A stretch of DNA of 64,000 nucleotides, from positions 1 through 64,000 of the forward strand of contig JANOPA010000083.1 of NCBI GenBank assembly GCA_031421635.1, in the 5' to 3' direction. Below, piece by piece: positions 51,986 through 61,461 of the stretch (within the stretch, counting starts at the first letter, position 1; each line of letters begins with the position of its first letter). The stretch comes from JAPOKJ01 sp031421635 (GTDB lineage: Bacteria > Pseudomonadota > Gammaproteobacteria > Burkholderiales > Burkholderiaceae_E). Both the position numbers and the translations under genes were made by a program. The notes beneath the pieces are model-generated. The model made no database searches. It was not told the DNA's origin and saw only the letters and a program-made list of their open reading frames with translations.

Positions 51986-53131
51986 CTAAAACAATTCAGC
52001 CTGCCCCTGATTGATCGCTCTGGTTCTCGCAAGTTCAAGCTCGACTCTCAACGCGTCGGCATTGAACTGCGAGCGATCCAAAGGAATGCGTTTGCGCCAT
52101 AAGTCAAGGTGCTTGGCCGTGCTCTGAAAGCGCATGCGGATAAGCTCAGCCCAGATGCCCTCGCCTTTCATCCGGCTCACGAAACGGGAATCATTGTCTT
52201 TGCCGCCACGCATTTCTTGGATGCGGTGCATGACGCGCTCGGCGCGATCAGGAAAATGCTCCAGCAACCAATCTCGAAAAAGCGTTTTCACTTCCCAAGG
52301 AAGCCGCACCACCACGTAATGCGCGCCCACGGCCCCCGCTTCTTTGGCCGCTTGCAGAATTTTCTCGATCTCGGGCTCGTTGATAAAAGGGATCACCGGA
52401 GCCAAAGACACGCTCACCGGAATACCCGCTTGGGTTAAACGTCGAATGGTTTCTAAGCGACGCCAGGGCGCCGAAGCACGAGGCTCCATTTTGCGCGACA
52501 ACTCTGCGTCCAAAGAGGTGACTGAGATATACACCGCAACCAGATTGCGCTTGGCCATGCGACTGAGAATATCAATATCGCGCTCGACCAACCAAGACTT
52601 GGTGACAATACTCAAGGGATGATTGCATTGTTCTAAAACCTGCAACACCTGCCGAGTAATGGCGAGTTCACGGTCGGCGGGTTGATAAGCATCGGTGGAC
52701 GAACCAATATTGACAGGCGCGCACTGGTAGCCTGGCTTAGCCAATTCTTTACGCAGATAACTAGCCGCCTCTTTTTTCGCAAAGATTTGCGTCTCAAAAT
52801 CCAGCCCGGGTGACAAGCCAATGTAGCTATGGTTTGGACGCGCATAGCAATAGATGCAGCCATGCTCGCACCCGCGATAGGTATTGATTGAACGATCAAA
52901 GCCGAGATCGGGCGATTGATTGAACACCAGGGTGGACTTCACCGGTTCAATGTGAATCACCGTTTTACGAGGCGCTTTGGCTTCTTCGTCTCGCTGCTCC
53001 CAGCCATCGTCAAAGCCTAGGCGCTGCTCGCTCTCAAAACGCCCTTGCAAATTAAGCCCAGAGCCACGGCCTTTGACATGAGGTAATGCGGTGTGATGAG
53101 GTAGCATGCGAAGCCTCGCGATACTGTACAA
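51986..53131 (-). CDS. PA0069-type radical SAM protein (SplB-like)
   Basis: A 381-residue radical SAM enzyme of the PA0069 family. The 4Fe-4S cysteines are C88, C92 and C95 in YRGCEHGCIYCYARPNH. The barrel follows (NIGSSTDAYQPADRELAITR, PLSIVTKS, VSLAPVIPFINEPEIEKILQ), ending with a Cys-free C-terminal domain. It resembles the spore photoproduct lyase superfamily by motif but is a separate group of unknown substrate. The start may be the ATG at 53107 (MLPHHTALPHVKGRG) rather than the frame start. A single gene, facing the DUF4399 lipoprotein tail to tail. Confidence 0.85.
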   Translation of the reverse strand: MYSIARLRMLPHHTALPHVKGRGSGLNLQGRFESEQRLGFDDGWEQRDEEAKAPRKTVIHIEPVKSTLVFNQSPDLGFDRSINTYRGCEHGCIYCYARPNHSYIGLSPGLDFETQIFAKKEAASYLRKELAKPGYQCAPVNIGSSTDAYQPADRELAITRQVLQVLEQCNHPLSIVTKSWLVERDIDILSRMAKRNLVAVYISVTSLDAELSRKMEPRASAPWRRLETIRRLTQAGIPVSVSLAPVIPFINEPEIEKILQAAKEAGAVGAHYVVVRLPWEVKTLFRDWLLEHFPDRAERVMHRIQEMRGGKDNDSRFVSRMKGEGIWAELIRMRFQSTAKHLDLWRKRIPLDRSQFNADALRVELELARTRAINQGQAELF

Positions 53132-53226
53132 AACACCAGTATAGCGCCAACATTTCTCGCACGCAAGTGTTTGCTAGCCAGTTGCCGGCCTGTCGGTAGT
53201 CGAATCTTTGAATCAGAAAACCCGCT

Positions 53227-53889
53227 TCAGCGGCGATTCGGGTCGGCTATACCCTCCAGGCGACGCCCAAGATCTTCTATCTTTTGATCTAAAGTATCCA
53301 AAGAGTTACGATGCAACAGAGGAAAGCCCGGCTGTTGGCGAACACTATCTGCCCGCCCTTTCAATACCTGAGCCCCGTCTTGCATCGCGAACTTGGTGTC
53401 CTCCACGAGGCGACCAATCCGACGTGCCGGTATATCGCCCATCAACTTGCTTAGGTCATCCTCGAAATCCCAACGCGCTTGACTGGCGATTTCGCCTAAA
53501 GCAGCCGCCAGCAAGACGTCGCCTTCGATCTTCATGTGTCGAAGCAAGCCCTGAGGGCCCTCTTTACTTAGGGTCGACATGGCTTCAAAGCTAGGTTTTA
53601 TCCGCATTTCAACTGAAGGTCTGTCCAAAATGTGGGAAGACCCGGAGTCTTGGCTACTCGTTGGAATCATTGCTTCGAGCAGGAAACCGTCCGCACTAAT
53701 GACCGCTCGAATTTCCGGCGGGGGCAGGAAAGGTAATTTGGGAAGGTTTTCCGGGTCCAAGCCCACCAACACACTCCGCCCGACATGCATTCCAAGCTTA
53801 TCGCGCGCCCACTGATGCTGGCTCAAAATATGATTAAAAACGGCCAGTAGCGCCTTAGTGGTGCCCTGGCCGATTCTGTCAGCGATCAT
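53227..53889 (-). CDS. ubiJ: SCP2-domain ubiquinone biosynthesis accessory protein
   Basis: A 220-residue soluble protein with an SCP2/UbiJ-like sterol-carrier fold (hydrophobic IEGDVLLAAALGEIASQARW, FEDDLSKLMGDIPARRIGRL), and a C-terminal coiled coil (LHRNSLDTLDQKIEDLGRRL). UbiJ binds hydrophobic intermediates and aids late steps of aerobic ubiquinone synthesis. The position supports it: downstream of ubiE and the Tim44-like gene on the same strand, an order typical of betaproteobacteria. ubiB would be expected further downstream but is not in the window. Confidence 0.8.
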   Translation of the reverse strand: MIADRIGQGTTKALLAVFNHILSQHQWARDKLGMHVGRSVLVGLDPENLPKLPFLPPPEIRAVISADGFLLEAMIPTSSQDSGSSHILDRPSVEMRIKPSFEAMSTLSKEGPQGLLRHMKIEGDVLLAAALGEIASQARWDFEDDLSKLMGDIPARRIGRLVEDTKFAMQDGAQVLKGRADSVRQQPGFPLLHRNSLDTLDQKIEDLGRRLEGIADPNRR

Positions 53890-53918
53890 CTATCGCGACC
53901 TCTGATAAAGAAACGCGC

Positions 53919-54857
53919 TTAGCTTAGTTGTTGAATGCCTGAAAGTACCCATCCGCCTTGACCATTGAGAGGCTTGGTCAAGTTCCAAACCTCATCAATC
54001 GCGACCGGCTCGGCTCCGACCTGCTCACGCAAAGACCCTTGGAAGCGCACACTGGCCATGTGCTCAACGCTAGTGGTATGCACGCCCAACATTTCACCGT
54101 CGAGACGTAACACCTCGGTCACGTTAGGAGCACCTTTGCGCTCTTGAATTTCCATTTGTAGTTCAGCAAACATTTCTGGCGAAGTGAATTCACGCAGATC
54201 GTTCAAATTGGCGGAGTCGAACGACGCTTGTAGGCGAATGAAATTGGTTTTAGCATGCCGCAGGAATCCTTCGGTATCAAAGCCCGCCGGAATCACCAAA
54301 GGCTCTGCCTCGACCTGAGCGAGCCCCGACCCAATTAAAGACCCACCCGCTGCACCCATCGGCGCTGAACTCGCTGGAAGCGGCGAAAAGCGCTGCACAG
54401 TAGCTTCAGGACCCATTTGGGTTTGCGAATAACCGGCACCACCCGCAAATGCAGGCTGCATACCGCCCTGAGCTGCTTTGCGGCGCGCCATGAAGTAACG
54501 GAAAGCCACCAATGCGATGATGCCAAACAAGACCATCATCATCATCGAGCCGAATTGTTCACCCATGCCGAGATGACTTGCCAAAGCGGCTAAGCCAAGG
54601 CCTGCCGCCAAGCCAGCGATAGGGCCTAACCAGCGATTGCGCGCGGGCTGAGCCGCTGGCGCAGGAGCGGCTTGAGGCGCTGCTTTCGGAGCACTTGCGT
54701 CTTTAGGGGCCGCTTGACGCTGGGTCACACCATCGGACTGCTTACCGACGGAGCGACCACCACCGGCTCGGGCCGCAAAAGCATCACTCGAAACCGCACT
54801 TAATCCGACTGCTGCAACGGTCAGCAGTACGGCGAATATTGAAGATAATTTTTTCAC
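53919..54857 (-). CDS. Tim44-like domain membrane protein
   Basis: A 312-residue protein from the GTG at 54857, with GAGGAG before it; the frame opens 44 codons earlier. It has an N-terminal signal (LSSIFAVLLTVAAVGLSAVS), an Ala/Pro-rich part, a membrane helix at about 105-125 (GPIAGLAAGLGLAALASH) and a second one (MMMMVLFGIIALVAFRYFM). The Tim44-like domain covers about 180-312 (HAKTNFIRLQASFDSANLND, EMFAELQMEIQE, VRFQGSLREQ, DEVWNLTKPLNGQGGWVLSG). It lies between ubiE and ubiJ, an order conserved in Burkholderiales. The role is unknown. Confidence 0.82.
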   Translation of the reverse strand: MKKLSSIFAVLLTVAAVGLSAVSSDAFAARAGGGRSVGKQSDGVTQRQAAPKDASAPKAAPQAAPAPAAQPARNRWLGPIAGLAAGLGLAALASHLGMGEQFGSMMMMVLFGIIALVAFRYFMARRKAAQGGMQPAFAGGAGYSQTQMGPEATVQRFSPLPASSAPMGAAGGSLIGSGLAQVEAEPLVIPAGFDTEGFLRHAKTNFIRLQASFDSANLNDLREFTSPEMFAELQMEIQERKGAPNVTEVLRLDGEMLGVHTTSVEHMASVRFQGSLREQVGAEPVAIDEVWNLTKPLNGQGGWVLSGIQQLS

Positions 54858-55023
54858 AAGGTCACTCCTCTTTAATAGCCCATAATTAATGGCGGGCTCC
54901 CACTTCGCTAATGTACGGCACATTTGTAGAAAATCAAGGGCAACCCTGGTTTCAGGGTTATTTATTGTCATAACACTGTCACAATTCAACCCTTATCTCA
55001 CGAAATGCACGTTAAAACCTTCC

Positions 55024-55845
55024 TTAGAAGGCCAAGCCTTCATGTAAGGCCACCACTCCAGCACTCAAATTAAAATACCGACAACGCTCCAAACCAGCCT
55101 GCTTCATCATTTCTAGCAAGGTATTTTGGTCAGGATGCATTCGTATAGATTCGGCCAAATATTGATAACTCGCCGCATCGCCCGCAACCTTTTCACCCAA
55201 GCGCGGCAAAATCTTAAACGAATAGAAATCGTAGGGTTTTTCCAAAGGTTTCCAAACCTTGGAAAACTCAAGCACCAATAACTTACCGCCCGGCTTGAGC
55301 ACCCGGCGAAACTCTGCCAGCGCCTGGTCCTTATGAGTCATGTTGCGCAGGCCAAAGGCGACTGTGACGAGATCGAAATAGCGGCTCGGAAATGGGAGCT
55401 TTTCGCCATCGCACTGCACGGTAGGCTGCAAAATGCCATCGTCGTGCATCCGGTCGCGGCCCACGGCCAACATCGAACCATTGATGTCGGTCAGCCAGAC
55501 CTCACCTTTCAACTCGCCATCAACGGTCATTCGCTTCGCGAAAGCCCTGGCCAAGTCGGCTGTGCCGCCGGCGACATCCAGCACCTTCATGCCGGGCCTC
55601 ACGGCGGCCTGCCGCACGGTAAAGGTTTTCCAAACACGATGTAAACCGACCGACATTAAGTCGTTCATCGTGTCGTACTTGGCGGCGACCGAATGGAATA
55701 CGCCTGCCACGTGACTGGCCTTGGCCTCTTCCGCGACTGTTTTAAAGCCAAAATGAGTGCTTGTGCCCATTGAGCCGGTGCCCGAATTGGACGAAGCCGT
55801 GGTATTCGCGTCGCTCCCGTAGGGATGCTGAAGGGAATCGGTCAT
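55024..55845 (-). CDS. ubiE: Ubiquinone/menaquinone C-methyltransferase
   Basis: A 273-residue SAM-dependent methyltransferase that methylates ring carbon 2 of the ubiquinone precursor. The SAM site has VLDVAGGTADLARAFA. Other family marks are SVAAKYDTMNDLMSVGLHRV, LPFPSRYFDLVTVAFGLRN and VLEFSKVWKP with RILPRLGEKV. The N-terminal 25 residues (Ser/Gly-rich) are extra compared with most homologues; another start may exist. It is downstream of DUF971 and upstream of the Tim44-like gene, the common betaproteobacterial arrangement. Confidence 0.92.
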   Translation of the reverse strand: MTDSLQHPYGSDANTTASSNSGTGSMGTSTHFGFKTVAEEAKASHVAGVFHSVAAKYDTMNDLMSVGLHRVWKTFTVRQAAVRPGMKVLDVAGGTADLARAFAKRMTVDGELKGEVWLTDINGSMLAVGRDRMHDDGILQPTVQCDGEKLPFPSRYFDLVTVAFGLRNMTHKDQALAEFRRVLKPGGKLLVLEFSKVWKPLEKPYDFYSFKILPRLGEKVAGDAASYQYLAESIRMHPDQNTLLEMMKQAGLERCRYFNLSAGVVALHEGLAF

Positions 55846-55856
55846 TGAAGCGTTTC

Positions 55857-56297
55857 TTACTTAGGCCGAGAAACGGCCTTAAATTCAACTGGCGCACCCA
55901 TGTTCGCTTTACCCGACAACGCCGTGCTTTCGCGGGACGCACCGGCCTCGCGCAAACGCTTAAGATAATCTTTCCAAAGGTCGTCCTGATTCACGCCTAA
56001 CCAGTGTAAGTAGTCCCAAGAGTAAATACCGCTGGAGTGGCCATCACTGAATGTTGGCTGAACTGCATAGTTGCCGACCGGCTCGAGACTGGCTACATCG
56101 ACATCCTCTTTGCCAACCTGCAAGACCTCCTGCCCAGGACCATGCCCTCGCACCTCGGCCGAGGGCGAGTATACGCGCAGCATTTCAAAGCTGAGTTTGA
56201 ACAACTTGCCATCAGAGAACTCAACTTCGAGTTGTCTGGAAACTTTATGAACCACGATGCGCGTGGGCTTGGGGGTGTTTGCGTCTAGTCCGGCCAT
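55857..56297 (-). CDS. DUF971 family protein
   Basis: A 146-residue protein from ATG 56297 (MAGLDANTPKPTRIVVHKVS); the frame also opens at 56360, which would overlap the DUF1631 stop. DUF971 marks are LEVEFSDGKLFKLSFEMLRV, RVYSPSAEVRGHG and YAVQPTFSDGHSSGIYSWDY. The family is a small gamma-butyrobetaine-hydroxylase-N-like domain of uncertain role. It is 12 bases upstream of ubiE, so the two are co-transcribed. Confidence 0.85.
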   Translation of the reverse strand: MAGLDANTPKPTRIVVHKVSRQLEVEFSDGKLFKLSFEMLRVYSPSAEVRGHGPGQEVLQVGKEDVDVASLEPVGNYAVQPTFSDGHSSGIYSWDYLHWLGVNQDDLWKDYLKRLREAGASRESTALSGKANMGAPVEFKAVSRPK

Positions 56298-56313
56298 AGG
56301 CGCTAGTTTAGCC

Positions 56314-57963
56314 CTATCGCTTGATGACCACGGCAAAGCGCTCAAACACGCGCCCGTCATCCATCAAATCTCCGAGCACCGCAAGACGATCCGAGCTTTG
56401 ATCGCGCAGGGTCACATGCATACCTTGACGAAGCAGTCCACGCCGCGCCACCACGCTATGAGAGACTTCACTCAGCGGTACACGATCCAGCAAAAACGCA
56501 TCGTAAAACAAGATGTTCCCATCCTCTCGCACGCCCACTGGCGTGGTTTTTGCCTCGAAAGTATCCACCATAATTCGATGCATCGACAAGCCTTTAGACT
56601 GCCCGGTCATCTGCTCAACGCCGACGACCAAGCCAAGAGTTAAGGGCGTGGGGGCAGTCGCAACCGGTGCTGCGGAATCATCCGACTTGCGTCGCATAGC
56701 TTCTGGTACGGCCATCATCGTCACCAGCGAGCCTTGCAAAGCGGAGGGCGTCACGACATGGCGCTCAATCACCATGCGCCGACCGTCCACCTTCAACCAG
56801 CGCGCCGACTCGGACTCGGTCATAAACAGCTCTGAACTAGAGCGCCCTTTCGAGGTCGCTCCGAAAGTCATGCGCATAATCGTATTTTGCTCAAGCCGAC
56901 CATAGGTATAACCCGGAGCGGCGGCCGGTGCCGGGGTCAGGGTCACATCGCCGGTCCCGGTCTCCTGACCGTAAATGCGTGGCAATCCAAAGCGCAGTCG
57001 AATTTGACGCTGAGGGGCAGGCTCGCCTTGATAATTCTTAAACTCGACGCTCCATTGGCGCTCAAGATCATTCATGAGCGTTGCGAGTTCATCGCGAGTG
57101 AACGGTGCAGTGCGCTTACCGGTAGTGTCTGCCAGCCATTCATGCTTTCGTTCAAACAAGCTTTTCAGCAGGCGGGTTGTATCCAGACGGACTGAGTAAT
57201 CGGGTGACAACTCCACACTGGGGCCGTGACCTTGCTGTTCGAGATTAGGCGGCGTGTCTATACGGATACCGACTCGAGCGGCCCAGCGCATGGTCAACTT
57301 ATCAATCAGTAGTACTTGGTTCGTGCTGCGTTCGGGTAAATTCGCAAGATGCAGCAAAATCGGGTACACGAAAGTTGCCCGCGAAGTACAAGGCTTCAAT
57401 AGACCCACTGGATCGATAAGCACTTCATCAAGAAAAGTACTTTGTCGCATGTAGCGCCCAAGTAGGCAGAGCGAATCCCAGTGAATCGGATCGACCTCAA
57501 CCTTGAGTTTCAGCAAAAGCGCGATCACGCGTGCTTGAGTATCCAAGGCCCGCGCCAATGGCATAACCACACGCATGGCGTTGGCTGCACCCGGAATAAT
57601 CGAACGGGTATCAATTGCCTCCGCCTCAATCATGCGCGTATAGCTGCGACGATAGAGCTGATGAAGCATGTCCATGCATTTACGAATCTGCTCCAAGGCG
57701 GCGAGCTGCGAAGGCTGAAACGGAAGGGACATTTGCTGCAAGGGCTTGACGGCCTCGTCTACTTCCTTGAGCAAGGTCACCCTGGCTTCTTCCAACACCT
57801 CGTAGGTGGGCTCGGCGGGAAGCGGTTGACGACTCAAATAAGTAAACAACGCCAACATGCGCTCCAGGCGCTCGAAGGGCCCACCCGCCATTTTGTCCAA
57901 CCAAAGACGGCAGGTTTGGCCGTCACGCACCCGAGCAAGATCGGTTGAGGAACCGAGGTTCAT
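56314..57963 (-). CDS. DUF1631 family protein
   Basis: A 549-residue soluble protein of the DUF1631 family, found mainly in beta- and gammaproteobacteria. No catalytic motif is visible. It is mostly helical in the first half (QPSQLAALEQIRKCMDMLHQ, ARALDTQARVIALLLKLKVE) and beta-rich in the second, where a PilZ-like region is plausible near 400-549 (HRIMVDTFEAKTTPVG and LFYDAFLLDRVPLSEV). It is at the upstream end of the block leading to ubiE. Some homologues are linked to c-di-GMP or virulence regulation, by recollection only. Confidence 0.75.
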   Translation of the reverse strand: MNLGSSTDLARVRDGQTCRLWLDKMAGGPFERLERMLALFTYLSRQPLPAEPTYEVLEEARVTLLKEVDEAVKPLQQMSLPFQPSQLAALEQIRKCMDMLHQLYRRSYTRMIEAEAIDTRSIIPGAANAMRVVMPLARALDTQARVIALLLKLKVEVDPIHWDSLCLLGRYMRQSTFLDEVLIDPVGLLKPCTSRATFVYPILLHLANLPERSTNQVLLIDKLTMRWAARVGIRIDTPPNLEQQGHGPSVELSPDYSVRLDTTRLLKSLFERKHEWLADTTGKRTAPFTRDELATLMNDLERQWSVEFKNYQGEPAPQRQIRLRFGLPRIYGQETGTGDVTLTPAPAAAPGYTYGRLEQNTIMRMTFGATSKGRSSSELFMTESESARWLKVDGRRMVIERHVVTPSALQGSLVTMMAVPEAMRRKSDDSAAPVATAPTPLTLGLVVGVEQMTGQSKGLSMHRIMVDTFEAKTTPVGVREDGNILFYDAFLLDRVPLSEVSHSVVARRGLLRQGMHVTLRDQSSDRLAVLGDLMDDGRVFERFAVVIKR

Positions 57964-58162
57964 AAATCGCTAACCTTCAAAGATTGCAGCACACTGAAAT
58001 TCGCCTCTCAACACGGAGAGATTTAACATTGCCGGAGTGTGCTCGGACTTGACTTTTCCAAGGTGGAACTAGGTCACACTGACCTTAATATCCTTTTGAT
58101 TGGTCTTCAGTTGAAGCCGGACTGAGGGAGTTTTTCACAGCTCTTGCGATAATGGAAGGCTT

Positions 58163-58936
58163 ATGAGTAAATTCCGCACCGAAAAAGTTACCTGGGTCCA
58201 GCATTACACGGACCGCCTATTTAGCTTTAAAACCACTCGCGATCCGAGCTTTCGCTTCGAAAATGGGCAATTTGCCATGATCGGACTCATGGTGAATAAC
58301 AAGCCCTTGCTGCGCGCCTACAGTATGGTGAGCGCCAATCACGAGGATTTTCTCGAGTTTTACAGTATTAAAGTACCTGAAGGCCCGCTCACTTCCCGCC
58401 TGCAACATATCAAGATTGGCGACGAACTGGTGGTAGGCAACAAGCCCACGGGCACCCTGGTCCTGGACTCATTGCAAAACGGCGCGCGCCTGTGGCTACT
58501 TTCTACTGGTACGGGCTTGGCGGCGTTCTTAAGCATCATCAAGGACCCTTTGATGTATGAAAAGTTCGATAAAATTATTCTTGTTCATGGTTGCCGCGAA
58601 ACCGCTGAGTTGACGTACGAGGAATTCATCACCAAGGAATTACCCGGCCATGAGTTTTTAGGCGAACTCGCTTCCGAAAAGCTTTTGTACTACCCCACCG
58701 TCACCCGCGAACCCTTCAGAAACCAAGGTCGCATTACAGCCCTGATTGAAAGCGGGAAGCTTTCCTCCGATCTTGGCTTTCCCGCAATGAGCCCGGACAA
58801 CGACCGTTTCATGCTGTGCGGCAGCGAAGCCATGCTGAAAGATTTGAAAAAAATGCTGGAAGAGCGCAACTTTAAAGAAGGTTCCCTTGAGGAGCCGGGC
58901 CAATTCGTCGTGGAAAAAGCTTTTGCTGAGCGCTAG
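58163..58936 (+). CDS. fpr: Ferredoxin--NADP+ reductase
   Basis: A 257-residue FAD enzyme that moves electrons between NADPH and ferredoxin or flavodoxin. The FAD domain has RAYSMVSANHEDFLEFYSIK (RxYS motif) and LTSRLQHIKIGDELVV. The NADP domain has LLSTGTGLAAFLSI and MLCGSEAMLKDLKK, ending in a VVEKAF-type tail with terminal aromatic. It shows the GGAAGG ribosome site before ATG. It is a monocistronic gene, but may serve the Kor oxidoreductase and 2Fe-2S enzymes in the same genome. Confidence 0.92.
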   Translation: MSKFRTEKVTWVQHYTDRLFSFKTTRDPSFRFENGQFAMIGLMVNNKPLLRAYSMVSANHEDFLEFYSIKVPEGPLTSRLQHIKIGDELVVGNKPTGTLVLDSLQNGARLWLLSTGTGLAAFLSIIKDPLMYEKFDKIILVHGCRETAELTYEEFITKELPGHEFLGELASEKLLYYPTVTREPFRNQGRITALIESGKLSSDLGFPAMSPDNDRFMLCGSEAMLKDLKKMLEERNFKEGSLEEPGQFVVEKAFAER

Positions 58937-59049
58937 GCCACTGCGAGGCGCTGATGAGAAAATTACTTAAATCGGTACGCGACTCCAACTCTTCTCCGCA
59001 ATGCCAGTAGTTCCGATTACCCGCTAAATCCACACTGAAGAACTTTTCA

Positions 59050-60165
59050 ATGCAACCTCAAGTTAAACCCAAGTCCCCTAATTTTTCTTCTGGACCTTGT
59101 GCAAAGCGCCCCGGCTACGATGTCAGTGCCCTGCAACTCAACACCCTGGGTCGCTCGCATCGCTCGGCGCTAGGCAAGGCCGCGCTCGCCCTAGCCTGCT
59201 CAAAAACGGCCGAGTTACTCAAACTGCCGGAGGGATACCGCGTTGCCGTGGTACCGGGCTCGGATACGGGTGCGATTGAAATGGCGATGTGGTCCCTACT
59301 CGGCGCGCGCGGCGTGGATGTCTTGGAGTGGGAGTCCTTTAGCGCAGGCTGGGTCACGGATATTGTCAAGCAACTCAAGCTGCCCAATGTCAACGTGATC
59401 AAGGCGGACTACGGCTTGCTCACCGACATGAACAAGGTTAACTTCGATAACGATGTGGTGTTCGTCTGGAACGGCACTACCTCGGGGGTCAAGGTGCCCA
59501 ATGGACATTGGATCCCTGACAGCCGTGCCGGACTAACCCTATGCGATGCCACATCGGCAGTATTTGCTATGGACATGCCCTGGGAGAAGCTCGATGTGAT
59601 TACCTTTTCCTGGCAAAAGGTGTTGGGTGGCGAAGGGGGCCATGGTATGTTGATTCTCAGCCCCCGGGCCGTGGCTCGCTTGGAAGCCTACAACCCGCCT
59701 TGGCCCATGCCCAAAGTGTTTCGCATGAAGTCGGGTGGCAAATTACTTGAGGGCTTGTTCAAAGGCGAAACCATTAACACCCCCTCCATGCTTTGCGTAG
59801 CCGACTATTTGGACGCGCTCAACTGGGTAGAGAGTCTGGGTGGAGTCTCCGGTACGATGGCGCGTAGTGAGGCCAACCTCGCTGTCATTGAGAAGTTTGT
59901 CGCCGGCAACGCGTGGATTTCTTTTCTCGCGCAAGACCCCTTCACTCGATCCAACACCAGTGTTTGCCTCACCTGTAAGGCGACTGAAGAACAGGTTAAA
60001 AAGATGGTCAAACTTTTGGAGACGGAAGGGGTGGCGTATGACATCGGTGCCTATAAAGACGCACCGGCGGGACTGCGCATCTGGTGCGGCGCGACTGTGG
60101 AGAAGTCAGATCTTGAAGCGCTCATGCCCTGGCTGAAATGGGCCTACGGGCAAGTGACCGCGTAA
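59050..60165 (+). CDS. serC: Phosphoserine aminotransferase, alphaproteobacterial/archaeal type
   Basis: A 371-residue PLP aminotransferase that converts 3-phosphohydroxypyruvate to phosphoserine. PLP is probably held by K190 in ITFSWQKVLGGEGGHGM. Other marks are FSSGPCAKRPGYD, LGRSHRSALGKAAL and DATSAVFAMDMPWEKLD. It fits the TIGR01365 subgroup (as in alphaproteobacteria and Methanosarcina) rather than the enterobacterial SerC, which is unusual if the host is betaproteobacterial. serA follows 68 bases downstream, and together they make serine from 3-phosphoglycerate (serB not seen). Confidence 0.9.
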   Translation: MQPQVKPKSPNFSSGPCAKRPGYDVSALQLNTLGRSHRSALGKAALALACSKTAELLKLPEGYRVAVVPGSDTGAIEMAMWSLLGARGVDVLEWESFSAGWVTDIVKQLKLPNVNVIKADYGLLTDMNKVNFDNDVVFVWNGTTSGVKVPNGHWIPDSRAGLTLCDATSAVFAMDMPWEKLDVITFSWQKVLGGEGGHGMLILSPRAVARLEAYNPPWPMPKVFRMKSGGKLLEGLFKGETINTPSMLCVADYLDALNWVESLGGVSGTMARSEANLAVIEKFVAGNAWISFLAQDPFTRSNTSVCLTCKATEEQVKKMVKLLETEGVAYDIGAYKDAPAGLRIWCGATVEKSDLEALMPWLKWAYGQVTA

Positions 60166-60233
60166 AGTTTTCGAGCAAGTTCAAATGACGCTTGCTGCTG
60201 AATCTCTTTGTCTGAATTCTCAAGGCTCACAAA

Positions 60234-61409
60234 ATGCATAAGGTTCGTACCTACAACCAAATCAGCGTCAAAGGCTTGGATCGCTTCCCGCGTGGCTCCT
60301 ATGAAGTCGGTGGCGATATTGGACACCCCGATGCGTTCTTGATTCGCAGCCAAAAACTACAAGGTATGGAGGTACCGGAATCTTTGCTCGCCGTGGCACG
60401 GGCTGGCGCCGGAGTGAATAATGTACCCATTGCCGAATTCAGTAAATTGGGCATCGTGGTTTTCAATACTCCTGGGGCCAATGCCAATGCGGTCAAAGAG
60501 TTAGTGCTGGCGGGCATGCTCTTGGCGACTCGAGGCATTTTACCGGGCATCGCCTATGTCAACACCTTGACCGAGCACAGTGACGCGGCGCAAATGTCTA
60601 CACTTCTGGAAAAAGAAAAGTCTCGCTTTGCGGGCGCGGAGATCAAGGGCAAAACCTTGGGCGTAGTAGGCCTGGGCGCCATTGGCTCAATGGTGGCTGA
60701 TGTTGCACTCGCTATGGGAATGAATGTGCTTGGCTTTGATCCTGCACTGTCCATCGACGCCGCTTGGCGGCTCTCGAACGCCGTCACTCGAATGGAAAAT
60801 TTGCAAGCCTTACTGGCTCGCTCAGACTACATCTCAATTCACGTTCCTGCACTAGACGCGACGCGCCAACTGATCAATGCCGATGCGCTTGCGCTCGTTA
60901 AGCCCGGTGCAGTTCTCCTCAACTTCGCGCGCGAAAGTATTGTTGATGCGTCGGCCGTGCTGGCCAGTCTCACCAAGGGCAAGCTAGGGCAGTATGTATG
61001 CGACTTTCCTGAGCCAATTCTGCTGAATCACCCCAAGGTGATCGCTATGCCGCATATTGGCGCAAGCACTGAGGAGTCGGAAGAAAACTGTGCCGTCATG
61101 GCCGCGCAACAGCTCATGGATTATTTAGAGAACGGTAACATCGTCAATGCCGTCAATTTCCCGGGCATGGTGATGGCGCGCACCCCTGGCACAACCCGCA
61201 TTACGTTCTCAAATGACAATGTTTCAGGAGTACTTGGACAAGTGCTCTCCGAGCTAGCGAAGCAGCAAGTGAACGTGATTGACATGCTCAACAAAAGTCG
61301 CGGTGACTTAGCCTTCAACATCATTGATGTCGAAGGCCTGCCGAATATTGATGTCATGGCTGCAATCAAGGCGGTACCCCATGTGATAAGAGTACGGATG
61401 ATTGCCTGA
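60234..61409 (+). CDS. serA: Phosphoglycerate dehydrogenase (short form with ACT domain)
   Basis: A 391-residue D-3-phosphoglycerate dehydrogenase, the first step of serine synthesis. The NAD motif is GVVGLGAIGSMVADVALAMG. The catalytic residues lie in LNFARESIVDASAV (Arg), FPEPILLN (Glu) and MPHIGASTEESEEN (His). A C-terminal ACT domain (about 318-391: TRITFSNDNVSGVLGQVLSE) probably gives serine feedback; the intervening ASB domain of long SerA is absent. It is in a two-gene serCA unit. Confidence 0.92.
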   Translation: MHKVRTYNQISVKGLDRFPRGSYEVGGDIGHPDAFLIRSQKLQGMEVPESLLAVARAGAGVNNVPIAEFSKLGIVVFNTPGANANAVKELVLAGMLLATRGILPGIAYVNTLTEHSDAAQMSTLLEKEKSRFAGAEIKGKTLGVVGLGAIGSMVADVALAMGMNVLGFDPALSIDAAWRLSNAVTRMENLQALLARSDYISIHVPALDATRQLINADALALVKPGAVLLNFARESIVDASAVLASLTKGKLGQYVCDFPEPILLNHPKVIAMPHIGASTEESEENCAVMAAQQLMDYLENGNIVNAVNFPGMVMARTPGTTRITFSNDNVSGVLGQVLSELAKQQVNVIDMLNKSRGDLAFNIIDVEGLPNIDVMAAIKAVPHVIRVRMIA

Positions 61410-61461
61410 GCAATTTATATATAAGACAAGCCCTGACCAAGCTTTTCGTCGGCACTAACCT

